Source of the DNA: Bacillota bacterium
GTDB lineage: Bacteria; Bacillota; Clostridia; Christensenellales; Aristaeellaceae
Assembly (NCBI GenBank): GCA_023411375.1
Contig: JAEYOW010000016.1
Location: 124,001 to 188,000, forward strand
Length of the DNA: 64,000 bases
Direction: 5' to 3'
Within the stretch, counting starts at the first letter, position 1. Every line of letters starts with the position of its first letter. Shown one piece after another: positions 1-8,287 of the stretch. The notes under the pieces were generated by a model. That model was not told the origin of the DNA and ran no database searches. It saw only the letters and a program-made list of their open reading frames with translations. A program made the translations under genes and the position numbers.

Positions 1-1030
1 GACGCCGCCGATGTATGACGAGCTACGCCGGACGCTTTTGGGCGAAAATAACCCGTTGCTGACCGGCGAGCATCGTTTCTTTTTGGCTTTTGACGATGGC
101 CGGCCCGTTGCGCGGGTGCTTGCGGGCGTGGATGAGCGCCTGAACAAGCGTCTGGGAGAGAAGCGCGGGTACCTCAGCCTGTTTGAGAGCGAAAACAATA
201 TGGAGTATGCGCGCGCCGTGCTGGATGCGGCGTCGGAGTACTTAAAGGGGCTTGGCATGGACTGGGCGGTCGGCCCTAATACGCCCATGTTCAACGATTT
301 CAGCAAGGGCTTGCTGGCCGAGGGTTTTGACGGCGCGCCGATGATCTTTAACCCCTATAACCCGTCCTATTATAACGACTTCTTTATTGAATACGGTTTT
401 GAAAAGCATCGCGACCATTATGCCTACCATCTGGATTTGCGGGATTTCCCAATCGCTGATTACCGTCAGTTGACCCAGCGCGCGGCTAAACGGTTTCGTT
501 TCCGCGTTGAATGCGTGGACCTTCACAGGGCGGATAAGGAACGCCTTGCGGGTGAAATCGCCCAGGTAATCGACGAGGCGTTTCCCGAGGGCTGGGAGCT
601 GGTACCGCCGACGCAGCAGGACATTCATGCTGAAATGACGAGCCTGATGGCCTACGCATCCAGCGCCACAACCGTGATGGCATACGCGGACGAGAGGCCA
701 ATTGGAATTTTGACCGCCTTCCCGGACTTTAACCCCCTGATCAGAAAAAGCGGCGGCAGGCTTTTTCCCTTTGGCTGGCTGACAATGCTTTTCGGGCGCA
801 GGCGGGTTCGCGCCGCGCGGTGCAACATGCTTTTTGTTACGCCTGACTACCAGAACAAGGCCGTCGGCGTGGCGCTGGTGCTTGCGGCTTACGAAAACGC
901 GATGCGCCTTGGGCTGCGGGAGGTGGAGGCCTCTACAATTGACGAAACCAATGTGCGGTCCGTGCTAAATACGGAACGGACGGGGGCGAAGCGGTACCGG
1001 GTATACCGGCAGTACAGAAAGCGCTTATGA
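1..1030 (+). CDS. GNAT-family N-acetyltransferase-like protein, 5' end cut by window
   Basis: The frame is open from the window edge, and the first ATG at 11 falls inside what looks like the conserved N-terminal part of the family, so the true start is probably upstream. The visible part is about 340 residues. A C-terminal GNAT-like fold is suggested by a segment near residue 273 (MLFVTPDYQNKAVGVAL, an acetyl-CoA-binding-loop-like stretch), followed by a conserved E-A-S-x-I-x-E-x-N run. Large proteins of this type with two GNAT-like halves are common in Clostridia, and their substrate is unknown. Membership in the fold is fairly sure; activity is not. Confidence 0.75.
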   Translation, partial: TPPMYDELRRTLLGENNPLLTGEHRFFLAFDDGRPVARVLAGVDERLNKRLGEKRGYLSLFESENNMEYARAVLDAASEYLKGLGMDWAVGPNTPMFNDFSKGLLAEGFDGAPMIFNPYNPSYYNDFFIEYGFEKHRDHYAYHLDLRDFPIADYRQLTQRAAKRFRFRVECVDLHRADKERLAGEIAQVIDEAFPEGWELVPPTQQDIHAEMTSLMAYASSATTVMAYADERPIGILTAFPDFNPLIRKSGGRLFPFGWLTMLFGRRRVRAARCNMLFVTPDYQNKAVGVALVLAAYENAMRLGLREVEASTIDETNVRSVLNTERTGAKRYRVYRQYRKRL

Positions 1031-1102
1031 GGCGCGCACGTTTCCATCAGGCGCGCATAGCATGCAGTAGCTTCCTCATGACACTTGGAAAGGAGTGTTT
1101 GC

Positions 1103-1441
1103 ATGCAGCGTTACCTATGGATGCGTCCCGCCCTTCAGAAGAGCGAGGCCGTGTTATTGCCGGCGTTGCCCAACCGTTTTGTATCGGACCCGCGCTTTTC
1201 AGACCGGTTTACGCACATTACGGCCTCGGAAAATCCGTTCCGTCCCATTCCTCCGGAAGGCGGACAGCCGCAGAACCTTGCCCTGAGCACCTATGTCCGT
1301 CCGCGTGGAAGCATGGCGGGCCGAAGCGTGCTCCGTGCCGCCGGCGTAACGGGAGAGCCGTTTTCCCAGCGGGGAAAGCCCAGGTACTTTAGCGCACGGG
1401 GGCGTACATTGCCGCAGGAGAGCCGATGGCGTATGCGGTAG
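1103..1441 (+). CDS. Hypothetical protein, 112 residues
   Basis: I do not recognise this protein. The start ATG at 1103 is preceded at good spacing by an AAAGGAG ribosome binding site (1089-1095), and the frame runs to a stop just before a clear terminator at 1453-1495. The product is basic, rich in Arg, Pro and Ser, has no cysteine, and shows no signal peptide or membrane segment. Other frames over the same bases are also open, so the reading frame rests mainly on the ribosome binding site and the terminator. Confidence 0.5.
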   Translation: MQRYLWMRPALQKSEAVLLPALPNRFVSDPRFSDRFTHITASENPFRPIPPEGGQPQNLALSTYVRPRGSMAGRSVLRAAGVTGEPFSQRGKPRYFSARGRTLPQESRWRMR

Positions 1442-1452
1442 GGTGAAAACAT

Positions 1453-1495
1453 AAAAGCCGCTATCCCAATCGGTGCGTGGGGCAGCGGCTTTTTT
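1453..1495 (+). terminator. Rho-independent terminator, possibly bidirectional
   Basis: AAAAGCCGCT pairs with AGCGGCTTTT and is followed by a T-run (1490-1495). It lies between the plus-strand hypothetical gene ending at 1441 and the minus-strand zinc-ribbon gene ending at 1509. The A-run on its left side would let it serve the minus strand too. Confidence 0.8.
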
Positions 1496-1508
1496 ACGTC
1501 GCAGCCGA

Positions 1509-2054
1509 CTATTTCAAAATGCGGTATTTACCAATAAACGGAAGCTCTTTGGCTTTGCCGCCAACGGCATTGATGATGCCGACAACGACGGCAGCCAAAA
1601 ATACGATGCTGGCAATGCCAAGGAGACCGCCGACGAGGTTGCCCAGCCAGCTCCAAATCGCCCGCAGGATTCCCGTTACGATATTGACGGCCACGCTCCA
1701 CGCCACGGCAGCGATGATCAGAAGCAATCCCTGATTGGCATGAAACCTGGCATAGGCGGAATCCTTTGCGGCGAAAATAGGCACAAGAACAAGTATCCCC
1801 AGATAGGAAAGCAATGCAAGGCCTTTGTTTTTTTCTATGTCATCCTGCGAGAACTCCGCCGTCCTATCCGGCGTATCGTTTAAGCGGTTCAGCTTCTCTA
1901 CCCATTCCACCTGCGGGCTCTGTCCGCCTCCGGCCGGACCGGCGGCGGATTGCGAAGCGTCTGCCGCAGCCGCCATCCCCATTTGCGCGCCGCAGTTAGG
2001 GCAGAATTGAACGGAATCGTCAACGTGGGTACCGCATTGTCCACAAAAAGCCAT
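1509..2054 (-). CDS. Zinc-ribbon membrane protein (DUF4870-like)
   Basis: The 181-residue product begins with a zinc ribbon (CxxCG near residues 4-8 and CxxCG near 18-22), then a flexible Ala/Gly/Gln linker. Two or three hydrophobic segments follow in the C-terminal half, with the YARFHANQGLLL stretch typical of the DUF4870/Tic20-like small membrane family. The ATG is preceded by a strong AGAAGGAGG ribosome binding site and its own promoter. The family's role is unknown. A membrane protein with a cytoplasmic zinc ribbon is what the sequence shows. Confidence 0.85.
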   Translation of the reverse strand: MAFCGQCGTHVDDSVQFCPNCGAQMGMAAAADASQSAAGPAGGGQSPQVEWVEKLNRLNDTPDRTAEFSQDDIEKNKGLALLSYLGILVLVPIFAAKDSAYARFHANQGLLLIIAAVAWSVAVNIVTGILRAIWSWLGNLVGGLLGIASIVFLAAVVVGIINAVGGKAKELPFIGKYRILK

Positions 2055-2117
2055 TTTGTTTCCTCCTTCTTCTATTCAAAGAGAGCAACTTGATGAAACC
2101 ACCCATTTTATGGATTT

Positions 2118-2146
2118 ATTATATGATGAAAATGCCCAAAATGCAA
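2118..2146 (-). promoter_or_regulatory. Sigma-A type promoter of the zinc-ribbon membrane gene
   Basis: On the minus strand, TTGCAT (2141-2146) is separated by 17 bases from TATAAT (2118-2123). The box lies about 65 bases before the start codon at 2054. Confidence 0.7.
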
Positions 2147-2248
2147 CTGCCGGAGCTTGAACTTTTAGCGTGGTGGCATGGAGGTGGAACATCGGCTGTT
2201 TGGAGCAAAGGCTTATTTCCGGGCTTGCGTCCATCCGCGATAAACATA

Positions 2249-2276
2249 GGAGGCTTTGCAATGGCGCAAAGCCTCC
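2249..2276. terminator. Hairpin between two minus-strand genes
   Basis: A perfect 11-bp stem, GGAGGCTTTGC (2249-2259) with GCAAAGCCTCC (2266-2276), has a 6-base loop. It lies downstream of the CAP gene on the minus strand. Neither strand has a good T-run after it, so termination is uncertain. The rest of 2055-2375 holds the promoter listed separately and no gene that I can support. Confidence 0.4.
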
Positions 2277-2375
2277 ATGATAAATGAGTGGGCGCATATG
2301 GCAGTCGGGAGTTTGCCGGAACCGGATAGAGCAGGAGCGCCTGTTATACGGACGCTCCAAAGCATCAAAGCCGCA

Positions 2376-3224
2376 TTACCGTACAAATAACTGGGTCACG
2401 TACACAAAGCCCTGCTTGTCCACGCACACGCCGACGCCGGCCTTGGTCCACTGGGAACCGAGAATGTTATTCCGGTGGCCGGTACTGCTCATGAAGGCAG
2501 CCTGGGATTTTTCAACCGTGGCATGGTGCGCGATGTTTTCACCAACGGAGGTAAAGCTGTAGCCGTTGTTGCGGAGCATATCCGCCGCGCTTCCGAGCGT
2601 GGGCGAGGTATGGGCAAAATAGTTGTTTACATTCATATCGCAGCTCTTCATGCGGGCGAGGCGGCACAGTTCGGGATCCATCTTGAGGGCGGAAAGGCCA
2701 TTCCTGCTGCGGTCAGCATTCAACAAAAGAAATGCATTTTCCTCTTGCGCCGTGACGGAACCCGTAGTATAATCTTCGTCTGTGGAGGGGGGAGTAGGCG
2801 TTACAACGGGAATCTCGGTGGTTTCGGGCACTTTGGTCGCCGTGGGAGCGGCGGTGGGTGTCGCGGTAACGGCCGGGGTTTGGGTAGGTGCGGCCGTTGG
2901 GGCCTCCGTGATAACAGGCGTCTGAGTCGGAATGGCGGTAGGTTCGGGCGTTACGACAGGCTCGTCCGTCGGCGCGGGGGTCGCGGTGGCGGGAGACTCG
3001 GTCGGCAGCGCCGTGGGACATTGCGTCGGCGCCGGCTGGGCGGTAGGCGCCGGCTCGCAGGTGGCGGTTGGCGCGGCGGTTCCCTTATTGCAGTTAGTGC
3101 TTTGCCTGTAAGGCCAGCCTGAAAAGCCGAACTGCGACGTGGGTGCGTTGCCGGCGAATGAGGTTGCGCTCATTGTTAGGCACAGCGCTAAGGTTAAAGG
3201 GAACAGTTTCTGTTTTCCGTTCAT
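2376..3224 (-). CDS. Secreted CAP/SCP-domain protein with Thr/Pro-rich linker
   Basis: The 282-residue protein has a signal peptide (basic start, hydrophobic core, A-rich cleavage region near residue 24). A low-complexity Thr/Pro/Ala linker follows from about 45 to 150, with repeated TPAPT and TAxPT units. A C-terminal CAP domain fills about 160-282, with LLNADRSRNGL, the YFAHTSPTLG segment and GHRNNILGSQWTKAGVG. Bacterial CAP proteins of the YkwD/SpoIVB-neighbour kind are secreted or wall-associated and their function is mostly unknown. The linker would span the cell wall. A 17-bp palindrome lies 24 bases upstream of the start codon. Confidence 0.9.
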   Translation of the reverse strand: MNGKQKLFPLTLALCLTMSATSFAGNAPTSQFGFSGWPYRQSTNCNKGTAAPTATCEPAPTAQPAPTQCPTALPTESPATATPAPTDEPVVTPEPTAIPTQTPVITEAPTAAPTQTPAVTATPTAAPTATKVPETTEIPVVTPTPPSTDEDYTTGSVTAQEENAFLLLNADRSRNGLSALKMDPELCRLARMKSCDMNVNNYFAHTSPTLGSAADMLRNNGYSFTSVGENIAHHATVEKSQAAFMSSTGHRNNILGSQWTKAGVGVCVDKQGFVYVTQLFVR

Positions 3225-3248
3225 GGGGCACCTCCATGTGTTAAATAA

Positions 3249-3265
3249 TTACGTCAATGACGTAA
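3249..3265. promoter_or_regulatory. Perfect 17-bp palindrome, candidate operator
   Basis: TTACGTCA and TGACGTAA flank a single A. The site lies in the divergent region between the CAP gene (minus, start 3224) and the zinc-ribbon gene (plus, start 3384), close to the CAP ribosome binding site. No regulator is evident nearby. Confidence 0.5.
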
Positions 3266-3383
3266 CATAATCGTAATAAATTTGTCTTAAAAATGCAACG
3301 GGTTTTCCAGCGTATTCCCATGGTAATGTTTCCAAGGTTGGCAGAAAGACGATACATCCCCATTATAGAGGAGGAACTGACAC

Positions 3384-3788
3384 ATGAAACTGATTAAGTG
3401 CCCACGGTGCGAGCTGAATTACATTCAGGAGACAGAGAAGTATTGCAAGGTTTGCCTGCGCGAGATGAAAGGCGAACAGGCGAACGACGAAATGGAGCTA
3501 TGCTCCGTTTGCAACGCTGCTCCCGCGCTACCGGGCCGCGACGTTTGCCTGAGCTGCCTGAAGGAAATGAACGCCGGTGGCGGCGCGGACGGTGACGACG
3601 AGCCGGCCGCAGTCGATGAAACCACCATTGGGCTTAATTCCGTGAGCACGATGGATGAAATCATCCCTCAGATTCATGAGGAGATTCCTGAGAATGAGTT
3701 TGGAGACATCGAAAACGAGCTCTCGCTGGAAAGCGTGATTGAGGACGAGGAAAAGGATGCCGATGAGGATGAGAATGAGAAGGACTGA
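3384..3788 (+). CDS. Double zinc-ribbon protein with acidic tail
   Basis: The 134-residue protein has two Cys4 knuckles. The first uses CPRC and CKVC (about residues 5-25), the second CSVC and CLSC (about 39-60). The rest, from about 65 on, is strongly acidic (Glu/Asp runs) with no predicted hydrophobic segment. The ribosome binding site is AGAGGAGGAA before the ATG. Paired zinc ribbons suggest nucleic acid or protein binding, but I know of no assigned function. It precedes the metallophosphoesterase by 31 bases and is probably co-transcribed with it. Confidence 0.85.
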   Translation: MKLIKCPRCELNYIQETEKYCKVCLREMKGEQANDEMELCSVCNAAPALPGRDVCLSCLKEMNAGGGADGDDEPAAVDETTIGLNSVSTMDEIIPQIHEEIPENEFGDIENELSLESVIEDEEKDADEDENEKD

Positions 3789-3819
3789 GGCGCGGCGCGC
3801 CCAATAAAGAGAGGGACAC

Positions 3820-4524
3820 ATGGCGATTTACGCGATTGGCGATCTCCACCTGCCGGGTCATGAGCAAAAACCCATGAACGTCTTTGGCAGCCACTGGAAT
3901 CGCCATTTTGAAATCATCACGGAAAATTGGCTGCGGTTGATTGGTCCTGAGGATACGGTGCTGATTCCGGGCGATATCAGCTGGGCGATGCAGCTTTTAG
4001 ACGCAATGGACGACCTCAACGCCCTTGCCGCCCTGCCCGGCCGAAAGCTTTTGCTTCGCGGCAACCACGACTACTGGTGGAGCTCGGTTGGCAAGGTGCG
4101 TTCTGCGCTTGGCCCGGATATGCACGTCATTCAAAACGACGCGCTGCGCCTTAAGGGACATGTGTTTTGCGGCACACGTGGATGGACGTTTCCCACCCAG
4201 CAGCAGCCCTTGCCGGAACAGGACGAGAAAATCTACCAGCGGGAGCTGATGCGGCTGCGCATGTCGCTGGAGACTGCGGCCGCCCTGGCTGAGGATAGCG
4301 ATGAGATGACGGTGATGATGCACTATCCGCCGTTGTTTGCGGATGGGATTGCGACCGCCTTTACCACAATGCTGGAGACTTACCCCGTACGGCGTGTTGT
4401 GTACGGTCATCTGCACGGCGCGGGAATCAAGATTGCCTTTAACGGTTTGCGAAACGGAATCAGCTACCGGTTGGTTTCCTGCGACGCGCTTGACTTTTGT
4501 CCCGTCCGCGTGTATCCGGAATGA
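3820..4524 (+). CDS. Calcineurin-like metallophosphoesterase
   Basis: The 234-residue protein carries the metallophosphoesterase motifs in order: GDLHL (Asp and His metal ligands), PGDISW, RGNHDYWW, MMHYPP and YGHLHG. It is a cytoplasmic single-domain enzyme of the YkuE/serine-threonine phosphatase-like group, predicted to use two metal ions to hydrolyse phosphoesters. The true substrate cannot be read from sequence. A strong terminator follows. Confidence 0.92.
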   Translation: MAIYAIGDLHLPGHEQKPMNVFGSHWNRHFEIITENWLRLIGPEDTVLIPGDISWAMQLLDAMDDLNALAALPGRKLLLRGNHDYWWSSVGKVRSALGPDMHVIQNDALRLKGHVFCGTRGWTFPTQQQPLPEQDEKIYQRELMRLRMSLETAAALAEDSDEMTVMMHYPPLFADGIATAFTTMLETYPVRRVVYGHLHGAGIKIAFNGLRNGISYRLVSCDALDFCPVRVYPE

Positions 4525-4596
4525 AAATCAAATCTAAACAATTTGGAATAATTTCTTAACAATATAGTAATAAATAAGCGCGAATGGGTGTTCCCA

Positions 4597-4640
4597 CAGC
4601 CCTCAAATCGTTTTTTCAAAACGGTTTGAGGGCTGTTTTT
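4597..4640 (+). terminator. Rho-independent terminator
   Basis: An 18-bp stem (4597-4614 with 4618-4635, one G-T pair) has a 3-base loop and is followed by GTTTTT. It closes the zinc-ribbon/phosphoesterase unit and separates it from the mraZ promoter. It is the main content of the 305-base gap 4525-4829, together with the mraZ control region. Confidence 0.9.
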
Positions 4641-4738
4641 AATACCCCAGCATATAGGTAGGAACAACCGTTCTTACAACGTCAAATGGTTTGTGTTGCA
4701 AATGTTTCGACTTGGATAATTGTGGAATGGGTGGCTCG

Positions 4739-4768
4739 TTGACATTGCTTCAAGGGGTGGGGCATAAT
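4739..4768 (+). promoter_or_regulatory. Sigma-A promoter of the division/cell wall cluster
   Basis: A consensus TTGACA (4739-4744) and CATAAT (4763-4768) are 18 bases apart. The start of transcription would fall about 55 bases before the mraZ start codon. Confidence 0.75.
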
Positions 4769-4783
4769 GGTGTTACATCCCTA

Positions 4784-4800
4784 AAAAGGGAGTAAAGTGG
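4784..4800 (+). promoter_or_regulatory. Candidate MraZ box repeats
   Basis: AAAAGGG (4784-4790) and AAAGTGG (4794-4800) repeat with a 10-base period just downstream of the promoter. MraZ proteins are known to bind short AAAGTG/GTGG-type direct repeats with about 10-base spacing upstream of their own gene, so autoregulation is likely. Only two repeats are clear here. Confidence 0.5.
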
Positions 4801-4829
4801 AGGGCAAATAGGCCTGAAGGGGGAGAGGC

Positions 4830-5321
4830 ATGGATAGGGAAAACAGCGCGTCCGCGCTGCCTCAATCTCCGCGGTCTTTCACCTTTTTTGGATGTTACGA
4901 TCACTCAATCGACGCAAAAGGCCGGATTATCGTACCAAACGCGTACCGCAAACCGCTGGGCGATACGTTTACCATCTCGATTACCCGCGACGGCGAGGGA
5001 ATCGCGCTTTATCCGGACGATGTGTTCGACGCACTGCTGAGCGAGCTATACTCGCTAAACCAGCGCAAGGTGGCGGTACAGAAATACCAAGCGCATCTGG
5101 CAAAGATGAGCTACCGCGGCATGCAAGCGGACAGCCAGGGACGGCTGCTGCTGCCGGTGAAGCTTCGGCAATACGTACTGGGCGACGCAAAGGACGTGGA
5201 GATCAGCGGTGCGCTGGACCATATCCGCATTGTCGGCAGCGAGGCCGCCAATGCAGAGGATACATACTTCAGGGAGCACCGCACGGAGATACTTGAAGAG
5301 ATTGGAAACATGGAAGAGTAG
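4830..5321 (+). CDS. mraZ: Transcriptional regulator MraZ
   Basis: The 163-residue protein has the two AbrB-like half domains of MraZ: FFGCYDHSIDAKGRIIVP near residues 18-36 and SQGRLLLPVKLRQY near 104-117. It is a ring-forming DNA-binding protein that controls the cell wall and division cluster, usually by repressing it. Its N-terminus is about 18 residues longer than the usual MFFGEY-type start. The ATG has a GGGGGAG ribosome binding site, which supports the longer form. The gene that normally follows, rsmH, is absent. Confidence 0.95.
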   Translation: MDRENSASALPQSPRSFTFFGCYDHSIDAKGRIIVPNAYRKPLGDTFTISITRDGEGIALYPDDVFDALLSELYSLNQRKVAVQKYQAHLAKMSYRGMQADSQGRLLLPVKLRQYVLGDAKDVEISGALDHIRIVGSEAANAEDTYFREHRTEILEEIGNMEE

Positions 5322-5384
5322 GGCAGCAACAGAAGAAAGTCGGAAGGCTTTTTCGCACCCTTGGATATTTAAGAAAGGAAGGCT

Positions 5385-6044
5385 ATGGCAATGTCACAGT
5401 ATGTGCCCATGTACGACAGCTTCGCACAGTATAATACAGAACGCTATGTGCCCACCTCGCGCATGAGCGTATCCAACAGCGTCTATTTGCCCGGCAGCGA
5501 AGTGGACCTCCGGACGGGTCAACTCAAGCCGGACCGACAGCGCCGCTGCCGCACCCAGGGAAAGCGGCTGGAGGTGGAACGCCTTGAGCGCGAGGAGCAG
5601 GCGCTCAGAGCATCCGTACAGCGCGAGATGAAAAAGGGCGGCGTTCGCGTTTCCATGCGTTTGGGCATATTGGTGGTCGCGGTGGTGCTTTTCGTTTGCG
5701 GGCTGTGCCTGCTTGTACAGCAGGGCGTTATCGCGGACCGCCAGAAGGCCGTCAACCGGCTGGAACGCTCCATCGCGGATTGCCGGAGCGCCAACGCTGC
5801 GCTGGAAACGCAGATTGCCGAAGCGTCCGATGCGGCGACCATCTGCTATGCCGCCGCGCGGGATCTGAACATGATTCCGGCGGAGTCGGCCGAGGCAATC
5901 CATCTGGTGGCGGTGGATACGCGCCCAAGGGACAACATGCAGCGCGCTGATGAGCGGCAGACGGTAGAGGCCAACGTGGTTGCGGACCAAAACGCGGCCG
6001 CGCAGAGCACCCACGTTCCCACGCTTGCCGGACTGAACCCGTAA
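5385..6044 (+). CDS. ftsL: FtsL-like septum protein
   Basis: The 219-residue protein has a long basic cytoplasmic part (1-85), one transmembrane helix (about 87-108, LGILVVAVVLFVCGLCLLV) and an extracytoplasmic heptad-rich segment (about 110-155) fitting the FtsL/DivIC coiled coil. The tail is low in complexity. Sequence identity in this family is poor, so the call rests on topology and on the position between mraZ and the class B transpeptidase. FtsL helps recruit FtsI and FtsW to the septum. Starts at 5385 or 5391 are both possible. Confidence 0.75.
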   Translation: MAMSQYVPMYDSFAQYNTERYVPTSRMSVSNSVYLPGSEVDLRTGQLKPDRQRRCRTQGKRLEVERLEREEQALRASVQREMKKGGVRVSMRLGILVVAVVLFVCGLCLLVQQGVIADRQKAVNRLERSIADCRSANAALETQIAEASDAATICYAAARDLNMIPAESAEAIHLVAVDTRPRDNMQRADERQTVEANVVADQNAAAQSTHVPTLAGLNP

Positions 6045-6146
6045 AACCACCGTTTTTTGCGGTGTAAGGCCGTATTGAGTCGAATTTGTCATAGCCGGAG
6101 CACAGGGTGCATACATCCCTCTATCAAGCATAATGGGGGAAGTAGC

Positions 6147-8270
6147 ATGCCAACCGAGCTGCATATCCGCAAACGCGTTTTTACACTGCTTATGATGTTG
6201 GTCTTTTTGTTCATGTTGCTGGTGGCGCGTATCGCCTACCTAACCACCGCCGAATCCGCCAGCCTTACGCAGCGCGGCATACGCCAGTGGACGCGGGAGG
6301 GCACCGTATACGCGCGGCGCGGAAACATTCTGGATACGAACGGTCAGACGCTGGTCGTCAGCGCCACGGCGTATATCGTCAGCGCGGACCCGCGGAAGAT
6401 ATCGGACATATCTTTGTTTGCGCAAACGGTATGTCCGATTTTGGATTTATCCGAAGAAACGGTTTCGCGCAAGCTGTCGGACAAGTCCAAGGCGTCCGTA
6501 ATGCTCAAGCGCCAGGTGCCGCGTGAAAAGGCGGACGAACTCCGCCTTTTGCAAACGGGCGATAACGCGCTGGTTGCCAAGGAGGCCGCCGCGCTGCTGT
6601 TTGACGAGGACGTGAGGCGGGTTTACCTGCGCGGGGCGTTTCTGGTGCAGACGCTGGGACTGACGAACGTGGACAGCGTGGGGCAATCCGGCCTGGAGCA
6701 GCAGTACGAGGAACTGCTGCGAGGAACGGCCGGGGCCAGCCTGCGAAGCGTGGACGGCAAGTCGCAGCCGATTTACGACAGCGAAAACCTCTACATTGAG
6801 CCTCAGGACGGAAACTCCGTTAAACTTACCATCGACGCGACCATTCAGGAAATCTGCGAGAAGGCCATGCGCGAGTGCTACGATGTCAACAAGGCACAGG
6901 CCGTGCATGTAATTGCCATGGATGTGTACACGGGCGCGATTCTCGCAATGTGCTCCAAACCGGATTACGACCCCAACAACCCGCCGCGTGAGCAGTTGGA
7001 CGCCTTGCAAAGCCTGATGCGCATCCGGTTGATCTCCGACGCGTACGAACCGGGCTCCACCTTCAAGGTGGTTACGGCTGCGGCGGCGCTGGACGCGGGC
7101 GTCACCACTCCCGACGACTCCTTCTACTGTTCCGCCAAGATCAAAGTGGACGGCGATACCATCCGTTGCTGGGGCAGCCCGCACAAGGCTGAAACCATGG
7201 CCCAGGGCCTTCAGAACAGCTGTAACCCGGTGTTTGTGGAGCTGGCGCTTAGGCTGGGTACGGAAAGGATGTATCAATATTTACAGGCATTCGGCCTGGG
7301 AAAGAAAACGAATGTTGACTTACAGGGGGAGGGAAGTGGTATACTAATACCCGTAAAATCCGTCAAGAACGTGGACCTGGCGCGTATCGGCTTTGGCCAG
7401 AGCGTCGCGGTAACGCCCTTGCAGCTGCTGACCGCCTCCTGCGCGGTTATCAACGGCGGCAGGCTTATGCAGCCCTACCTGCTTAAGGAGGCCATCGCGC
7501 CCGACGGCACCGTGCTTTACCGCACGCAGCCCAAGGTTGTTTCCAACCCCATTTCGGAGGAAACGTCCGCCACCATGCGCGACCTGTTGGAAAAGGTCGT
7601 AAGCATTGGCGGCGCGAAGAACGCCAGGATCGATGGATACCGAATTGGCGGCAAGACGGGTACGGCGCAGGTGTACAAGGAGGGGCGCATCGTTCGCGAC
7701 GTGCATATCGGATCGTTCTTCGGGTTTGCGCCCGCGAACGATCCCAGGATCGCGCTGATGGTGATTGTGGACGAGGCGGACACCCCCGTCGACTATGGCG
7801 GAACCACGGCGGCGCCATTCGCTAGACAAATCCTCGCGGATGTGTTACCTTATTTAGGTTATCAGGCCAGTATGGAGGACGAACGCGAGGAAATCGCTGT
7901 TACGGACGTGGTTGGCCAGCCGCTGTGGCAGGCGCGAAAAACGCTTGCAGAGCAAGGCTTTCGCGTGCTGGACGACGGTGCGGGCGATGCCGTTACCGCG
8001 CAGATGCCAAGCGCGGGCGGGATGCTGATTGAAGGCGGCCAGGTGATGCTTTATACCTATGAGGGCGCCCTGCCAGAAACGGAAACGCTGGTTTGCGTAC
8101 CGGATGTGGCGGGCATGTCCATCGCTCAGGCCGCGGCAATGCTACGGCAGCGCGGGCTGGAAATGGAAATTGACGGCAGCGGCTTCTGCGTAAGGCAGCA
8201 GCCTGCGGCGGGAGAGTTTGCCGCTCCGGATACGGTGGTTAAGGCCACGTTTGAAATGCCCAATCCATAG
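6147..8270 (+). CDS. ftsI: Class B penicillin-binding protein (FtsI/SpoVD type) with two PASTA domains
   Basis: The start at ATG 6147 is chosen because GGGGGA sits at 6135-6140; a longer open frame from 6057 has no such signal. The 707-residue protein has one N-terminal membrane anchor (about 11-33), the dimerisation domain, and the transpeptidase motifs S304-T-F-K307, S358-C-N360 and K503-T-G505. Two PASTA domains follow (about 588-645 and 650-705). It cross-links septal peptidoglycan with FtsW. PASTA-bearing members in spore formers include both vegetative PBP2B and sporulation SpoVD, and the sequence does not separate these. Confidence 0.93.
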   Translation: MPTELHIRKRVFTLLMMLVFLFMLLVARIAYLTTAESASLTQRGIRQWTREGTVYARRGNILDTNGQTLVVSATAYIVSADPRKISDISLFAQTVCPILDLSEETVSRKLSDKSKASVMLKRQVPREKADELRLLQTGDNALVAKEAAALLFDEDVRRVYLRGAFLVQTLGLTNVDSVGQSGLEQQYEELLRGTAGASLRSVDGKSQPIYDSENLYIEPQDGNSVKLTIDATIQEICEKAMRECYDVNKAQAVHVIAMDVYTGAILAMCSKPDYDPNNPPREQLDALQSLMRIRLISDAYEPGSTFKVVTAAAALDAGVTTPDDSFYCSAKIKVDGDTIRCWGSPHKAETMAQGLQNSCNPVFVELALRLGTERMYQYLQAFGLGKKTNVDLQGEGSGILIPVKSVKNVDLARIGFGQSVAVTPLQLLTASCAVINGGRLMQPYLLKEAIAPDGTVLYRTQPKVVSNPISEETSATMRDLLEKVVSIGGAKNARIDGYRIGGKTGTAQVYKEGRIVRDVHIGSFFGFAPANDPRIALMVIVDEADTPVDYGGTTAAPFARQILADVLPYLGYQASMEDEREEIAVTDVVGQPLWQARKTLAEQGFRVLDDGAGDAVTAQMPSAGGMLIEGGQVMLYTYEGALPETETLVCVPDVAGMSIAQAAAMLRQRGLEMEIDGSGFCVRQQPAAGEFAAPDTVVKATFEMPNP

Positions 8271-8287
8271 AAGATGGAGGAATACCG

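Noticed and set aside
2475..3122. Long Gly/Arg-rich frame opposite the CAP gene
   Set aside because: It is the antisense of the Thr/Pro/Ala-rich linker, whose repeats keep the opposite strand free of stops.
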